Shown: positions 38,438 to 50,765, counted from the stretch's first letter. The stretch is 64,000 bases of DNA from an uncultured Pelagibacteraceae bacterium (GCA_902579115.1 CACHFP010000003.1:37001-101000); one strand, 5' to 3'. Notes: generated by a model from the sequence alone, not told the origin. Made by a program: numbers and translations.

Positions 38438-39118
38438 ATGGAACAAGATATTGCAACTCAAGTTGTTGGTTTAGGTGGAGCCACAGACTTTTCATTGTGG
38501 AAATTGTTCCTCAGAGCCGATTGGGTTGTAAAATTTGTAATAATACTTTTAATTGCCAGCTCAATTTTTTCATGGGCTTTAATATTTGACAAAATAAAAT
38601 TATTTAAATCAATCAATAAATCCACAGAGGATTTTGAAAAAAAATTTTGGAAGGCTAAATCAGCTGAAAGCTTCAATAATAACTTGCCGACCACTTCGAA
38701 AGATCCTGCTACCATAATATTTAAAACTGCAATGGTTGAATTAATTAGAACGAAAAGACAATCAGCTGCTATTCAATCTGCAAGAGTTGAAAGAATCTTA
38801 GAAATTGCAACGGATAATGAAATTAAAAAGATTGAAAAAAATTTTACCTACTTAGCAACAATAGGATCAACAGCACCATTTATAGGTTTGTTTGGAACTG
38901 TTTGGGGAATAATGAATTCTTTCCAATCAATTGCAATTTCTAGAAATACGAGTCTGGCAATAGTAGCCCCAGGTATCGCAGAGGCTTTGTTTGCTACAGC
39001 CTTAGGATTGCTTGCAGCTATTCCCGCTGTTGTGGCTTATAATAAATTCAATAGCGACTCACAAAGATATTTATCTAAAATAGAAAATTTTTCTAAAAGA
39101 TTTTTATCTATAATCTAA
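38438..39118 (+). CDS. tolQ: Tol-Pal system protein TolQ
   Basis: LATIGSTAPFIGLFGTVWGIMNSF; EALFATALGLLAAIPAV. Confidence 0.95.
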   Translation: MEQDIATQVVGLGGATDFSLWKLFLRADWVVKFVIILLIASSIFSWALIFDKIKLFKSINKSTEDFEKKFWKAKSAESFNNNLPTTSKDPATIIFKTAMVELIRTKRQSAAIQSARVERILEIATDNEIKKIEKNFTYLATIGSTAPFIGLFGTVWGIMNSFQSIAISRNTSLAIVAPGIAEALFATALGLLAAIPAVVAYNKFNSDSQRYLSKIENFSKRFLSII

Positions 39119-39120
39119 AA

Positions 39121-39534
39121 ATGGCATTCAGATTTAACCAATCTAAGAGAGAACCAATGAGCGAAATAAATGTTACGCCATTTGTAGATGTAATGCTTGT
39201 GCTTTTAATAATTTTCATGGTCACAGCACCACTGTTGACTGTAGGTGTACAAGTTGATTTGCCAGAGTCTTCAGCTGATTCTCTTCCTGATGATCAAGAA
39301 CCTCTTACAATAAGCATTAATTCAAAGGGAGAAATATATATTCAAGAACATCAAGTGACTTATCAAAAAATGATACCTAAACTATTAGCAATTGCAAAAA
39401 ATAGAACTGATACAAGAATTTATGTAAGAGGTGATAAAAATATTAATTATGGAAGGGTGTTAGAAGTAATGGGAACACTCTCGGGTGCAGGTTTTTCCAA
39501 AGTGGCTCTAATCTCTGAACCTTATAAAAATTAG
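39121..39534 (+). CDS. tolR: Tol-Pal system protein TolR
   Basis: MSEINVTPFVDVMLVLLIIFMVTAPLLTVGVQVDLP. Confidence 0.95.
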   Translation: MAFRFNQSKREPMSEINVTPFVDVMLVLLIIFMVTAPLLTVGVQVDLPESSADSLPDDQEPLTISINSKGEIYIQEHQVTYQKMIPKLLAIAKNRTDTRIYVRGDKNINYGRVLEVMGTLSGAGFSKVALISEPYKN

Positions 39535-39542
39535 GATGAAAT

Positions 39543-40349
39543 ATGATAAAAAGTTTATTTTACTCTATAACGTTTCATTCATTAGTAATTTTGTTAACTA
39601 TTTTGAGTTTACCATTTATGCTTAGAGAGCCGATAGACCTACCTCCAATAGTGTCTGTTGAATTTATTCAAATTTCTGACAAAACAAATATACCATATGC
39701 ACCAAAAGCTAGAAAGATAATTGAAGAAACAAAAAAAAAGGAGGAAAGAGTGGTTTCTGAGCAAGCACCTCCAGCCGCTAAAGCAAAAGAAAAACCAGAT
39801 AGAATTCCAATGCCTGACGAAAAAAAAGAGGAAAAAGAAATAATTAAAAAAAAACAAAATCCAGAGGAAGTAGAACCTCAAGTTAGACAATCTTCAGAAT
39901 TTGAAAAAAAAGAAATAGTTAATACTAATGAAATTGCTGCATTAATAGATAAAGCTAAAGAGGAAGAAGCTGTAAAGCAAGAGAAAAAAAGTAAGCTTAC
40001 GCAAAGCAGTCAAAAGAATAAATTCGCATCTGGTTTAACTTTATCAGAGGAAGATGCGCTAAGAGCGCAAATATTTGGTTGTTGGAGCGTTCCTTTAGGT
40101 TTACCTTATGATCAAAATTTGTTAGTTCGGATAAAATTACAATTAAAAAAAGATGGTACAATTATTAAGTCTGAAATTTTGGATCACGAGCGTATGAACA
40201 GACCAGGGCAAAAATTTTATAAAGTTTTAGCCGAAAGTGCTTTAAGAGCTGTTAGAATATGTCAACCACTTAAAGTTCCTCCAACTGGCTATGATAAATG
40301 GAAAGACTTACAACTTAATTTTAATCCAGCTGAAATGTTACAAGGATAA
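39543..40349 (+). CDS. tolA: Tol-Pal system protein TolA
   Basis: N-terminal TM helix, lysine/glutamate-rich middle, TolA-like C terminus; between tolR and tolB. Confidence 0.85.
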   Translation: MIKSLFYSITFHSLVILLTILSLPFMLREPIDLPPIVSVEFIQISDKTNIPYAPKARKIIEETKKKEERVVSEQAPPAAKAKEKPDRIPMPDEKKEEKEIIKKKQNPEEVEPQVRQSSEFEKKEIVNTNEIAALIDKAKEEEAVKQEKKSKLTQSSQKNKFASGLTLSEEDALRAQIFGCWSVPLGLPYDQNLLVRIKLQLKKDGTIIKSEILDHERMNRPGQKFYKVLAESALRAVRICQPLKVPPTGYDKWKDLQLNFNPAEMLQG

Positions 40350-40350
40350 C

Positions 40351-41688
40351 GTGAAAAGAATTTTATACATAATAATATTTAATTTAGTATTTTTAAACCA
40401 TCTACAAGCTTTGATAGAAGTTGATATAACAAGAGGAAATCTAGATCCATTACCTATTGCTGTTTCTCCATTACACGTTGATATTAAATCTGAGAATTAC
40501 GAGGGAATAAAGATAAAAGATTTGGGAAGCAATATTTCGAAAATAATTGAAAATAATTTTAGAGGAACAGGATTGTTTAATCCGTTAAAAAAAGAAGCTT
40601 TTGTTCAAAAACCTGATATTGCACATCTTAAACCAAGGTTTGAAGATTGGAGATTAATTAAAGCACAAGCACTTGTTACTGGAAAATTACTAATTAAAGA
40701 CCAAAAACTAAAAGTAGAATTTAGACTTTGGGATTTAACAGCTGCTCAAGAAATGACAGCATTAGCTTTTACTACCACCCCTTCAAATTGGAGAAGAGTT
40801 GCACATATCATATCAGATAAAATTTATGAGAGATTAACAGGAGAAGAGGGGTATTTTGATACTCGGATCATATACGTTGCTGAAAGTGGCCCAAAAGACC
40901 AAAGAGTTAAAAAATTAGCAATTATGGATCAAGATGGTTCTAATAACAAATATTTAACTTTAGGAAATGAATTAGTATTAACTCCAAGATTTAATCCAAC
41001 AAATCAAATGGTTACTTACATGTCTTATTTCAGAAATATGCCAAGAGTGTATTTATTAGATATTGAGACGGGAACACAAGAAGTTGTTGGTAATTTTCCA
41101 GGAATGACTTTTGCCCCAAGATTTTCACCTGATGGTAAAAAAATAATCATGAGTTTCGCAAAAGATGGGAATTCAGATATCTATACTATGGATTTAGATA
41201 CTAGAGTAGTGGAAAGGATTACAGATCACTCTTCAATAGATACTTCTCCATCATTTTCACCAGATGGAAAATTTATAGCATTTAATTCTGATAGAAGTGG
41301 TTTGCAACAAATATACGTAATGAGAAGTGATGGAAGTAACGTTAAAAGAATTACTTTTGGAAAAGGTATTTACGGAACTCCTGTTTGGTCACCTAGAGGA
41401 GATTTAATAGCTTTTACTAAAATGCATAAAGGTCGATTCTATATTGGCGTGATGAGAATTGATGGAACAGGTGAAAGACTTTTGACAGAAAATTATTACC
41501 AAGAGGCACCTTCGTGGTCACCAAATGGAAGAGTTTTAGTTTTCTATAGAGAGACTAAAGCAGGAGAAAAAGGGGAAGGGTTTTCTGCAAAATTATGGTC
41601 AATAGATATCACGGGATATAATGAGAGAAGAATCTCAACAAAAACTGACGCTTCTGACCCATCCTGGTCCTCATTATTATCTAAGTAA
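40351..41688 (+). CDS. tolB: Tol-Pal system protein TolB
   Basis: WD-like SPDGKKI repeats; GTG start [20 protein letters not shown] (signal peptide) preferred over track start 40291. Confidence 0.93.
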   Translation: MKRILYIIIFNLVFLNHLQALIEVDITRGNLDPLPIAVSPLHVDIKSENYEGIKIKDLGSNISKIIENNFRGTGLFNPLKKEAFVQKPDIAHLKPRFEDWRLIKAQALVTGKLLIKDQKLKVEFRLWDLTAAQEMTALAFTTTPSNWRRVAHIISDKIYERLTGEEGYFDTRIIYVAESGPKDQRVKKLAIMDQDGSNNKYLTLGNELVLTPRFNPTNQMVTYMSYFRNMPRVYLLDIETGTQEVVGNFPGMTFAPRFSPDGKKIIMSFAKDGNSDIYTMDLDTRVVERITDHSSIDTSPSFSPDGKFIAFNSDRSGLQQIYVMRSDGSNVKRITFGKGIYGTPVWSPRGDLIAFTKMHKGRFYIGVMRIDGTGERLLTENYYQEAPSWSPNGRVLVFYRETKAGEKGEGFSAKLWSIDITGYNERRISTKTDASDPSWSSLLSK

Positions 41689-41762
41689 GGTTGAAAATAT
41701 GTAAAATATACTTGAATAACTTCTAATAATTTGATTTAAAACACTAAACCTAGGGGAAAAAA

Positions 41763-42239
41763 ATGACACTAAATAAGAATTTAAAAAATATATTTCTAGT
41801 AGTATTCACAACATTAGCACTTAGTGCTTGTTCCACTGCTAAGAAATCAGCTGATATTGATGGTGACGTTTATACTGGAAAGGAAACGGTTGAATACTTA
41901 GCCGCGGGAGTTCCAGATAGAGTATTTTTTGCAACTAATAAATCATCTTTGACTACAGCTTCTAGAGCTACTTTAAGAAAACAGGCAACTTTTTTAAGAA
42001 AAAATAAAAATCTTAATGTTACAATAGAAGGTCACGCTGATGAACGAGGCACAAGAGAATATAACTTGGCTTTAGGTGAAAGAAGAGCAAACGCAGCTAG
42101 AGATTATCTGATGACTTATGGTATTTCAGGAAAAAGAATTTCTGTAATTAGTTATGGTAAAGAAAAACCTGTGAACCCTAAATCATCACCTTTATCTTGG
42201 TCTCAAAACAGAAGATCAGTTACAGTAAAAGTAAATTAA
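41763..42239 (+). CDS. pal: peptidoglycan-associated lipoprotein Pal
   Basis: LSAC lipobox; VTIEGHADERGTREYNLALGERRANAARDYL. Confidence 0.95.
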   Translation: MTLNKNLKNIFLVVFTTLALSACSTAKKSADIDGDVYTGKETVEYLAAGVPDRVFFATNKSSLTTASRATLRKQATFLRKNKNLNVTIEGHADERGTREYNLALGERRANAARDYLMTYGISGKRISVISYGKEKPVNPKSSPLSWSQNRRSVTVKVN

Positions 42240-42263
42240 TATTAATTTATTACACAATTTAAG

Positions 42264-42302
42264 AAGACCCTTTAATTAACTAAATTAAAGGGTCTTTTTT
42301 TT
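42264..42302 (+). terminator. Rho-independent terminator after pal
   Basis: aagacccttTAATT / AATTAaagggtctt 14-bp stem plus T-run. Confidence 0.85.
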
Positions 42303-42329
42303 GCCATTTTATCAAATTACATATGAGTC

Positions 42330-43286
42330 ATGTTAAGATTAAATTTACGTAAATTATTTTTAATATTTTCTATAGCACTTTTTTTCACATATTTAAATGC
42401 TGAGGAGGAAGAAGTTTACTTAAAGGCTATTTCAGATCAGATCCAAGTAATAACTAAAGATCTTAAAACTTTGGAAAAAGCAGTCTATGAAAAATCTGAT
42501 ATAGCATCATCATCAGCAAATTTAGTTAAGTCTGATAGTTTAAATGAGGATATTCTAACTAAACATTTGCTAAAATTAAATGAGATTGAAGATCAATTTA
42601 GAGATTTAACTAATAAATTTGAAGAAATCAATTTTAAGTTAGATAAGTTATCTACGCGAGTTACTAAAATTCAATCTGATACACAATTAAGGTTTTCCGA
42701 TCTTGAAAGTGGAAATATAACTTCAGTTAATGAAAAAAAAGTCAAGTTGCCTGGTACAAGCAAACCTCAGGATTTTGGTGCAAACCCAGGTTATGAAACA
42801 TCAAATTTACCATCTCAACAAAAAATAAATTCTGTAGAAAGTGCAAAAACTGTAATCACTGAAGAACCAGAAAAAAAAGAGTCTCTATTACCAAATAAGT
42901 CAGCAGAGGAACAATATGAGTTCGCCGTTAGTTTTATGAAAGTTGGAGATTATGAAACCGCTGAATTTGCTCTTAGAGAATTTATTGATAAAAATAAAGA
43001 TCATGATTTAGCTGGAAGTGCCCAGTATTGGTATGGAGAAACTTTCAGAATAAGACAACTATATTCAGATGCTGCTACCGCTTATTTAGATGGATATCAA
43101 AATTATCCCAAAAGTAAAAAGGCACCAGACAATCTTTTAAAATTAGGTATTACTATGGTTCAATTAGGTGAAAAAGATCAAGGATGCAAAATGATAAGTG
43201 GGTTAAAAAAAGAATACCCAAAAGCAAGCAAGTCTGTGTTACAAAAAGCTCAATATGAGCAAAAAAAATTCAAGTGTAATTCTTAA
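42330..43286 (+). CDS. cpoB: CpoB/YbgF-like Tol-Pal associated protein
   Basis: Signal peptide, coiled coil, TPR C-terminus (AEEQYEFAVSFMKVGDYETAEFALREFI). Confidence 0.88.
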   Translation: MLRLNLRKLFLIFSIALFFTYLNAEEEEVYLKAISDQIQVITKDLKTLEKAVYEKSDIASSSANLVKSDSLNEDILTKHLLKLNEIEDQFRDLTNKFEEINFKLDKLSTRVTKIQSDTQLRFSDLESGNITSVNEKKVKLPGTSKPQDFGANPGYETSNLPSQQKINSVESAKTVITEEPEKKESLLPNKSAEEQYEFAVSFMKVGDYETAEFALREFIDKNKDHDLAGSAQYWYGETFRIRQLYSDAATAYLDGYQNYPKSKKAPDNLLKLGITMVQLGEKDQGCKMISGLKKEYPKASKSVLQKAQYEQKKFKCNS

Positions 43287-44274
43287 AAACGGTTTTAAAG
43301 ATTATACCGATATTTCAAAGATACTTCTTAATTTCAAAAAAAAATTAAATAAATTTAAAAAAGATTCTTTTGTAGTAGCAGTTTCTGGAGGACCGGATAG
43401 TTTAGCTCTTGTTGCTTTAACAAAAGCTTGTGACTATGAAAATAATATCAAATTTAAATATGTTTTAATAAATCACAATATAAGGAAAAATTCATCTTCC
43501 GAGGCTTTAGCTGTAAAAAAAATGCTTAAACAACATGAAATTAAATTAGAGGTTTTAGAAAATAAAATAGATATTAATAAAAATATTCAAAGTTTTGCGA
43601 GATCTATTAGGTACGATCTATTAATTAACTATTGCAAAAAAAAGAATATTAAGTCAATCCTAACTGCGCATAATCTGGAAGATCAAGTTGAAACTTTTTT
43701 TATAAGACTTTCTAGGGGAAGTGGACTTACAGGTCTTTCTGCAATGCAAAAAGTTACAAATCTTGATAAAAATATAAAGTTATATAGACCTTTATTAGAT
43801 ATAAAAAAAAAAATTTTAATCAAAATTTCAAAAAAAGTATTTGGAAAATATTTTAAAGATCCCTCAAATACTGATACAAAATACTTAAGAGCTAGAATTA
43901 GAAAATTAGAAGTACCTCTCAAAAAAAGCGGTATTAATTACGATCAGATCATTAAATCAATAAATAATCTTGCATCAAGTAAAGCTACTTTAGATCAGTA
44001 TTTTTATAACGTATATAAAAATTCAGTTAAGAAATCAAAAAACAAGTTTTCAATTGATTTAAAAGAATTTAGAAAATGTAATCAAGAAATTAAGATAAGG
44101 CTTATAAATGAGTCTATAAAGCATATCAGTAAAAAATATTACAACCCTAGATCTAAGAAAGTTATAAATTTAATTACTAATCTGAAAAAAAGCAGCTATT
44201 CAAAGTTTACATTAGGGGGGTGCATTATCACTAAAGGGAGTGACAAATTGTTGGTTAAAAAAGAAAAAAGCTAA
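43255..44274 (+). CDS. tilS: tRNA(Ile)-lysidine synthase
   Basis: VAVSGGPDSLAL, LINHNIR, TAHNLEDQVETFFIRLSRGSGLTGL. Confidence 0.92.
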   Translation: MSKKNSSVILKNGFKDYTDISKILLNFKKKLNKFKKDSFVVAVSGGPDSLALVALTKACDYENNIKFKYVLINHNIRKNSSSEALAVKKMLKQHEIKLEVLENKIDINKNIQSFARSIRYDLLINYCKKKNIKSILTAHNLEDQVETFFIRLSRGSGLTGLSAMQKVTNLDKNIKLYRPLLDIKKKILIKISKKVFGKYFKDPSNTDTKYLRARIRKLEVPLKKSGINYDQIIKSINNLASSKATLDQYFYNVYKNSVKKSKNKFSIDLKEFRKCNQEIKIRLINESIKHISKKYYNPRSKKVINLITNLKKSSYSKFTLGGCIITKGSDKLLVKKEKS

Positions 44275-44369
44275 TAATACGGTGAATTTGGTAATAATTT
44301 GTCTTATTTACAACTCATTTTTTATGAGATTATACTTGTTTATTACAAATTAATAATTATTTAACTATT

Positions 44370-46265
44370 ATGAATTTACGAAATTTAATCATGTGGGTTT
44401 TAATAGTCTTACTATCGGTAGGATTATTTAACATGTTTCAAGATCCTAATAATATAAAGGCAGAGAATAACTCTTTACCTTTTTCAAATTTCTTGAATGA
44501 AGTTGAAAACGGACGAGTTGTTGAAGTTCAAATCCAAGGAAATAATATTTCTGGTGTGCTATCAGATGGTAAAACCTTTAAAACTTATTCTCCGAACTAT
44601 CCTGAATTAGTAGATAAACTTTCATCAAGTGGTGTAAGTATAGTAGCGTCACCTCAGGAAGACAAAATGCCATCACTATTAGGTATTTTACTTTCTTGGT
44701 TCCCAATGCTCTTATTAATAGGTGTGTGGATTTTCTTTATGAGACAAATGCAAGGTGGAAAAGGTGGAGCCATGGGATTTGGAAGATCAAAAGCAAAATT
44801 ACTAAACGAGTCTCAAGGAAAAGTTACTTTCAATGATGTTGCTGGTGTTGAAGAGGCAAAAGAGGAAGTAGAAGAAATAGTTGAATTTTTAAAAGATCCA
44901 AAGAAATTTAGTCGTTTAGGTGGTAAAATTCCAAAAGGCGCACTTTTAATTGGACCACCTGGTACTGGTAAAACTTTACTGGCTAAAGCAATTGCTGGAG
45001 AAGCGAATGTTCCCTTCTTTTCTATTTCAGGTTCAGACTTTGTAGAAATGTTTGTAGGGGTTGGTGCCTCAAGAGTAAGAGATATGTTTGAACAGGGTAA
45101 AAAACACTCTCCATGTATTATCTTCATTGATGAAATTGATGCAGTAGGTAGAAGCAGAGGCGCGGGACTTGGCGGAGGAAACGATGAGAGAGAGCAAACT
45201 TTAAATCAGTTATTAGTAGAAATGGATGGCTTTGACACAAATGAAGGCATAATATTGATCGCAGCCACAAATAGACCTGATGTTTTAGATCCAGCTCTTT
45301 TAAGACCTGGTAGGTTTGATAGACAAGTGGTTGTTGGAAATCCTGATATAATTGGAAGAGAAGCAATATTAAAAGTTCATATTAAAAAAGTTAATACTGG
45401 TCCTGATGTAAAATTGAGAACTATTGCTAGAGGCACTCCTGGTTTTTCGGGTGCAGATTTAGCAAATTTAGTAAATGAGTCAGCGCTACTTGCTGCAAGA
45501 AAAAATAAACGAGTTGTTACAATGTCTGACATTGAGGAAGCTAAAGACAAAGTAATGATGGGTGCTGAAAGAAGATCAATGGTTATGTCTGAGGATGAGA
45601 AGAAACTTACAGCTTATCACGAGGGCGGCCATGCAATAGTTGCCCTAAATGAGAAAGCATCTGACCCGATACACAAAGCTACAATTATTCCAAGAGGTAG
45701 AGCTCTAGGGATGGTTATGAGATTACCAGAAAGAGATCAATTGTCTGTTTCTAGAGAGAAAATGCATGCTGATATAGCAGTTGCAATGGGAGGGAGAATT
45801 GCAGAAGAAATTATTTTTGGTCATGATAAAGTTACTTCTGGCGCTTCATCAGATATAGACATGGTTACTAAGATGGCAAAAAATATGGTAACTAAATATG
45901 GAATGAGTCAAGAATTAGGTACGATTGCGTACGGAGAAAACGAAGAGGAAGTTTTCCTAGGAAGATCAGTCACCAAACAACAAAATATGTCTGAAGAAAC
46001 TGCAAAAAAAGTAGACATGGAGGTAAAAAAAATTGTCGATAAAGGTTACGCCAGAGCAAAACAGATTTTAGAGGAAAAAGTCGATGATTTGCACAAGATT
46101 GCAAAAGCATTATTAATTTATGAGACTCTTTCTGGTGATGAGATTAGAGATCTAATTTTAAAAGATATCAAGCCAACTAGATCTTTCAAAGAAGACGAAA
46201 ACGAAGATGGTAAATCCTCATCTGCTCTTGGTTCATTAGGTCTTAAGCCAAAACCTGCTATATAA
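44370..46265 (+). CDS. ftsH: ATP-dependent zinc metalloprotease FtsH
   Basis: [31 protein letters not shown]. Confidence 0.97.
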   Translation: MNLRNLIMWVLIVLLSVGLFNMFQDPNNIKAENNSLPFSNFLNEVENGRVVEVQIQGNNISGVLSDGKTFKTYSPNYPELVDKLSSSGVSIVASPQEDKMPSLLGILLSWFPMLLLIGVWIFFMRQMQGGKGGAMGFGRSKAKLLNESQGKVTFNDVAGVEEAKEEVEEIVEFLKDPKKFSRLGGKIPKGALLIGPPGTGKTLLAKAIAGEANVPFFSISGSDFVEMFVGVGASRVRDMFEQGKKHSPCIIFIDEIDAVGRSRGAGLGGGNDEREQTLNQLLVEMDGFDTNEGIILIAATNRPDVLDPALLRPGRFDRQVVVGNPDIIGREAILKVHIKKVNTGPDVKLRTIARGTPGFSGADLANLVNESALLAARKNKRVVTMSDIEEAKDKVMMGAERRSMVMSEDEKKLTAYHEGGHAIVALNEKASDPIHKATIIPRGRALGMVMRLPERDQLSVSREKMHADIAVAMGGRIAEEIIFGHDKVTSGASSDIDMVTKMAKNMVTKYGMSQELGTIAYGENEEEVFLGRSVTKQQNMSEETAKKVDMEVKKIVDKGYARAKQILEEKVDDLHKIAKALLIYETLSGDEIRDLILKDIKPTRSFKEDENEDGKSSSALGSLGLKPKPAI

Positions 46266-46270
46266 ATTCA

Positions 46271-47329
46271 ATGGTAAAATATTACACTAGGGCGTGTAAT
46301 TTTTTTTACGGAGAATTTTCAAAAAAACAGGTTAAAACCAAAAATTCGCTTCCGCTTTGTGGTTCAAATGAAGTTTCATTCAATCAACTAGAAATATTCG
46401 CTAGAAATGGAAGATACGTAAGTTCAAAAATCATCAAAATATCAGAATTGAAAAATTTACCTAAAAAAATCAAATTTAAAGTAAATAATGATATAAAAAA
46501 AATTACGCAAAAAAAAAAGATCATCAAAAATCAATCTCATATGATTATGGGTATATTAAATATGACGCCTGATAGTTTTTCAGATGGCGGAAAATTTAAT
46601 TCACCTAAAAAAGCTCTTAAGAAAATACAAGATATGATTAATTCTGGAGCGGACATTATTGATGTTGGAGGTGAATCAACTAGACCAGGATCTAAAATTA
46701 TACCACATAAAGTAGAATGGAAAAGAGTAGAGGAAATTATAAGAAATTTTAAAAAAAAATTTCCAAAAATATTATTATCAATAGACACTAGAAAATCAGA
46801 GATAATAAAAAAATCTATAACTCATAATGCAGATATAATTAACGATGTTTCATGCTTTAATTTTGATAATAGATCTTTCAGCCAAGTTAAAAACAAAAAT
46901 ATATGGAAAGTGTTACACCATATGCAAGGTACACCTCAAAACATGCAAAATAATCCTAAATATAAAAATGTATTACTGGACATTTATGATTTTTTTGAAA
47001 AAAAAATTAAGGATTTTAAAATAGCTAAATATAAATCTAAATTAATTTTAGATCCGGGTATTGGATTCGGAAAAAACTTGAAACATAATTTGATCCTTTT
47101 AAACAAAATTTCTATATTTCATTCTCTTGGATTTCCTATATTAGTTGGAACCTCAAGAAAAAGATTTATAAATGATATTTCTGGAAGTTATGATAGCAAA
47201 GAAAGAATCGGAGGAACACTGTCATCTGTTTTATATGCTTTTTCTCAAGGCGTTAAAATTTTTAGAGTACATAATGTAAGAGAGGTAAAACAAGGAATTT
47301 TAGTTTTTGAAAAGATGTTAAAACAATGA
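46271..47329 (+). CDS. folP: dihydropteroate synthase
   Basis: IMGILNMTPDSFSDGG, DVGGESTRPG, LDPGIGFGK, GTSRKRF. Confidence 0.93.
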   Translation: MVKYYTRACNFFYGEFSKKQVKTKNSLPLCGSNEVSFNQLEIFARNGRYVSSKIIKISELKNLPKKIKFKVNNDIKKITQKKKIIKNQSHMIMGILNMTPDSFSDGGKFNSPKKALKKIQDMINSGADIIDVGGESTRPGSKIIPHKVEWKRVEEIIRNFKKKFPKILLSIDTRKSEIIKKSITHNADIINDVSCFNFDNRSFSQVKNKNIWKVLHHMQGTPQNMQNNPKYKNVLLDIYDFFEKKIKDFKIAKYKSKLILDPGIGFGKNLKHNLILLNKISIFHSLGFPILVGTSRKRFINDISGSYDSKERIGGTLSSVLYAFSQGVKIFRVHNVREVKQGILVFEKMLKQ

Positions 47330-48657
47330 AAAAAAAATACTTTGGTACAGATGGTATAAGAGGAAAAGTAAATGTGGGGAATATAAATGGTGAAAAATTT
47401 TTTAAGTTTGGCCTTGCAGCAGGTACTTTTTTCAAAAATTTTAAAAAAAAAAAACAATTAGCAATTATAGCAAAAGACACAAGATTATCGGGTTATACTT
47501 TAGAGCCGGCTCTAGTATCGGGGTTAGCTTCAACTGGTATGCATATTTTTACGTTAGGACCTTTACCTACAAACGGTTTAGCAATGCTTACTAGGAAAAT
47601 GCGAGCTAACATGGGAATCATGATTACAGCTTCGCATAACCCTTTTTATGATAATGGTTTAAAACTATTTGGACCAGATGGTATGAAATTATCAGACAAA
47701 ATTGAAAAAAAAATTGAGAGTTTAATAGACTCAAAAACAATTAATCAGCTTGCAAAGCCCAAGATACTCGGTAGAGTTAAAAGGCTAGAGGATGGTAATG
47801 ATCAATACCTAAAAATTTTAAGAAATAACTTTCCTAAAAACTTTACTTTAAAAGGAATAAAAATCGTAATAGACTGCGCAAATGGTGCAGGATATAAGTC
47901 CGCACCAAAAATTTTATCAGATTTGGGGGCAAAGGTTTTCGAAATTGGGGTATCTCCCAATGGTTTAAATATTAATAAAAATTGTGGATCAACTCATCCA
48001 TCAATAATTAAAAAATTTGTTAAAAAATATAAAGCACATATTGGTATCGCTCTTGATGGAGATGCAGATAGGGTAATAATGTGTGATGAAAAGTCTAAAA
48101 TTATCGATGGTGACCAGATAATTGCGATGATAGCCAAAAGATGGAAAGAAAAAAAAATTTTAAAAGGAGGAGTGGTTGGGACTTTAATGTCTAATTATGG
48201 TCTCGAAAACTTTTTTAAAAGAGAGAAAATAAAATTTTTGAGAGCAAACGTTGGAGATCGATATGTAAAAGAAAAAATGAAAAAAAATAAATTCAATTTA
48301 GGTGGTGAGCAATCAGGTCATATTATTTTAGGGAAATTTGCAACCACAGGGGACGGGCTCTTAGTTGCATTAGAAGTTTTATTTGCCCTTAGAAAAGGCA
48401 AAAAAGCCAGTAAAGTATTTAACGTTTATCATTCAGTTCCACAAAAATTGATAAATATTGACGTCAAGAATAAGAAAATTATTAATTCTCCACAATGCAA
48501 AAAAGCTATCAGAGCAAGTATCAGCTTAATAAAAAATAAAGGAAGGTTGCTAGTTAGAGCTTCTGGAACTGAGTCTAAAATTAGAATTATGTGTGAGACA
48601 TTCGATTTATCTTTGATGAATAAATGCCTCAAGTTAATTAAAAAAACGATTAAATAA
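47326..48657 (+). CDS. glmM: phosphoglucosamine mutase
   Basis: KKYFGTDGIRGKVN, ITASHNPFYDNGLKLFG, DGDADRV, RASGTESKIRIM. Confidence 0.95.
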   Translation: MKKKYFGTDGIRGKVNVGNINGEKFFKFGLAAGTFFKNFKKKKQLAIIAKDTRLSGYTLEPALVSGLASTGMHIFTLGPLPTNGLAMLTRKMRANMGIMITASHNPFYDNGLKLFGPDGMKLSDKIEKKIESLIDSKTINQLAKPKILGRVKRLEDGNDQYLKILRNNFPKNFTLKGIKIVIDCANGAGYKSAPKILSDLGAKVFEIGVSPNGLNINKNCGSTHPSIIKKFVKKYKAHIGIALDGDADRVIMCDEKSKIIDGDQIIAMIAKRWKEKKILKGGVVGTLMSNYGLENFFKREKIKFLRANVGDRYVKEKMKKNKFNLGGEQSGHIILGKFATTGDGLLVALEVLFALRKGKKASKVFNVYHSVPQKLINIDVKNKKIINSPQCKKAIRASISLIKNKGRLLVRASGTESKIRIMCETFDLSLMNKCLKLIKKTIK

Positions 48658-48660
48658 ACT

Positions 48661-49473
48661 ATGTTTCCAAAGTCAAAAGTTTTAATTGTAGCAGGGTCAG
48701 ACTCCTCTGGAGGAGCAGGTATTCAAGCTGATATCAAAACTGTTACTTCTTTAGGCTCATATGCAATGACAGCAATTACTGCTGTAACCTCGCAAAATAC
48801 AACAGGAATAAAGTCAATTATTCCTATAAATCCAAAAAATATTTCGTCACAAATAATTTTTAGCTCTAAAGATATAAAACCAGATGGAGTAAAAATTGGC
48901 ATGTTACATTCAAAAAAAGTGGCCAAAGTAGTTCTTAATTCACTCAATGAAGTAAAAACAAAAAAAATTATCTTAGACCCTGTAATGGTAGCAAAGGGTG
49001 GCACAAAACTTATTAATAATCAGGCAATAAATTTTATTAAAAATGAATTTATACAATCAGTTTTTTTAATTACGCCAAATATTCCAGAGGCAGAGATACT
49101 TACAAAAAAAAAAATTTTTTCAATACAAGATATGCATGAAGCAGGTCAAGAGCTAATAAAATTAGGAGCAAAAAACGTATTGATAAAAGGAGGTCATTTA
49201 AAATCTAAAATTATTTATGATATTTTAGTAAATAAAAATTTCACCAAAATTTTCAAAAACAAAAAGTATTACACAAAAAATACTCATGGTACTGGATGCT
49301 CACTTTCTTCAGCAATTACCACTTATTTGTCATGTGGAAAACCTTTGATAAAGTCTTGTGCCTTAGGAATTAAATATGTTAATCAAGCTATAGGATCAAA
49401 ACTAAATTACGGGAAAGGAAGTGGTCCTATTAATCACTTAAATTCAATCGTATTAAAAAAAAACTTTGGATAA
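48661..49473 (+). CDS. thiD: hydroxymethylpyrimidine/phosphomethylpyrimidine kinase
   Basis: [52 protein letters not shown]. Confidence 0.93.
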   Translation: MFPKSKVLIVAGSDSSGGAGIQADIKTVTSLGSYAMTAITAVTSQNTTGIKSIIPINPKNISSQIIFSSKDIKPDGVKIGMLHSKKVAKVVLNSLNEVKTKKIILDPVMVAKGGTKLINNQAINFIKNEFIQSVFLITPNIPEAEILTKKKIFSIQDMHEAGQELIKLGAKNVLIKGGHLKSKIIYDILVNKNFTKIFKNKKYYTKNTHGTGCSLSSAITTYLSCGKPLIKSCALGIKYVNQAIGSKLNYGKGSGPINHLNSIVLKKNFG

Positions 49474-50765
49474 TGAAAAATGTTGTAGTTGTCGGCTCAC
49501 AATGGGGTGACGAGGGTAAAGGAAAAATTGTTGACTGGCTATCTAGTGAGGCAGACGTAGTTGTAAGATTTCAAGGTGGACACAATGCAGGTCATACATT
49601 AGTCATTGATAAAAAAGTATTTAAATTGAGACTGTTGCCATCAGGTATTGTAAGAGATGGCAAAGTTTCTATTTTAGGAAATGGCGTGGTTATTGATCCA
49701 TGGGCCTTATTAGACGAAATAAAAGAGATAAAAAAACAAGGTATTAATGTCACTCCTGATAATTTCATGATATCAGAATCAGCTTCTTTAATTTTACCTT
49801 TTCATCAAGAAATGGATGAAATAAGAGAAGATGCAGCTGGTAAGGGTAAAATTGGGACTACAAGAAGAGGTATCGGACCATGCTATGAAGATAAAGTTGG
49901 CAGAAGATCAATAAGGATAATGGATTTAAGATCAGAAAAGAATTTAGCAAATAGATTAGAAAATGTTCTTCTACACCATAATGCTATAAGAAAAGGGCTT
50001 AAAAAAAAAATCTTTAAAAAAGATGAATTAAAAAAAAAATTACTTAAAATTGCACCTGAAATTTTAAAATTTGCTCAACCTGTGTGGTTGAAAATCGATG
50101 AATTTAAAAAAGACAGGAAAAAAATACTTTTTGAAGGTGCTCAAGGAATACTTCTAGACGTTGATCATGGTACATACCCATTTGTTACATCATCTAATAC
50201 TGTACCAGCAATGGCAGCTACTGGATCAGGGACAGGACCAAATGAGATTAATTACGTTCTGGGGATTACAAAAGCTTATACAACAAGAGTTGGTAGTGGT
50301 CCTTTTCCGACTGAACTAAAAGACAAAATTGGAGAAACATTAGGTAAAAGAGGAAATGAATTTGGCACTGTTACAGCAAGAAAAAGAAGGTGTGGTTGGT
50401 TTGATGGAGTGCTTGTTAGACAAACAATTAAAATTGCAGGAATTGATGGTATAGCCTTAACAAAGCTTGATGTTTTAGATGAATTGGATGAGATAAAAGT
50501 TTGCGTAGGTTACGATTTAAATGGAAAAATATTAGAATATTTACCAGCCGCGTCAGACGAGCAATTTAATATTAAACCTATATATAAATCTTTTCCAGGA
50601 TGGAAGGCAAATACTCAAGGTATCAGAAATATTGTAGATCTTCCCAAAAATGCAAAAAAATATATTTATTCATTAGAAGATTTCATAGGCGCCAAAATTT
50701 GTAGCATTTCTACCAGTCCGGAAAGAGATGATACTATTTTAATCGAGGACCCTTTTAGATCTTAA
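49473..50765 (+). CDS. purA: adenylosuccinate synthetase
   Basis: [41 protein letters not shown]. Confidence 0.96.
   Translation: MKNVVVVGSQWGDEGKGKIVDWLSSEADVVVRFQGGHNAGHTLVIDKKVFKLRLLPSGIVRDGKVSILGNGVVIDPWALLDEIKEIKKQGINVTPDNFMISESASLILPFHQEMDEIREDAAGKGKIGTTRRGIGPCYEDKVGRRSIRIMDLRSEKNLANRLENVLLHHNAIRKGLKKKIFKKDELKKKLLKIAPEILKFAQPVWLKIDEFKKDRKKILFEGAQGILLDVDHGTYPFVTSSNTVPAMAATGSGTGPNEINYVLGITKAYTTRVGSGPFPTELKDKIGETLGKRGNEFGTVTARKRRCGWFDGVLVRQTIKIAGIDGIALTKLDVLDELDEIKVCVGYDLNGKILEYLPAASDEQFNIKPIYKSFPGWKANTQGIRNIVDLPKNAKKYIYSLEDFIGAKICSISTSPERDDTILIEDPFRS

Noticed and set aside
40291-40350. tolB start at 40291 overlapping tolA
   Set aside because: GTG at 40351 immediately after the tolA stop gives a clean signal peptide; the upstream ATG is probably spurious.
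46271-46540. About 85-residue N-terminal extension of FolP before the DHPS core looked novel
   Set aside because: Alphaproteobacterial FolP proteins commonly carry an N-terminal extension of this kind; not strong evidence of novelty.
47430-47460. Long A-runs (for example aaaaaaaaaaacaa in glmM) as programmed frameshift sites
   Set aside because: Homopolymers are ubiquitous in this composition, and the reading frames continue intact across them.
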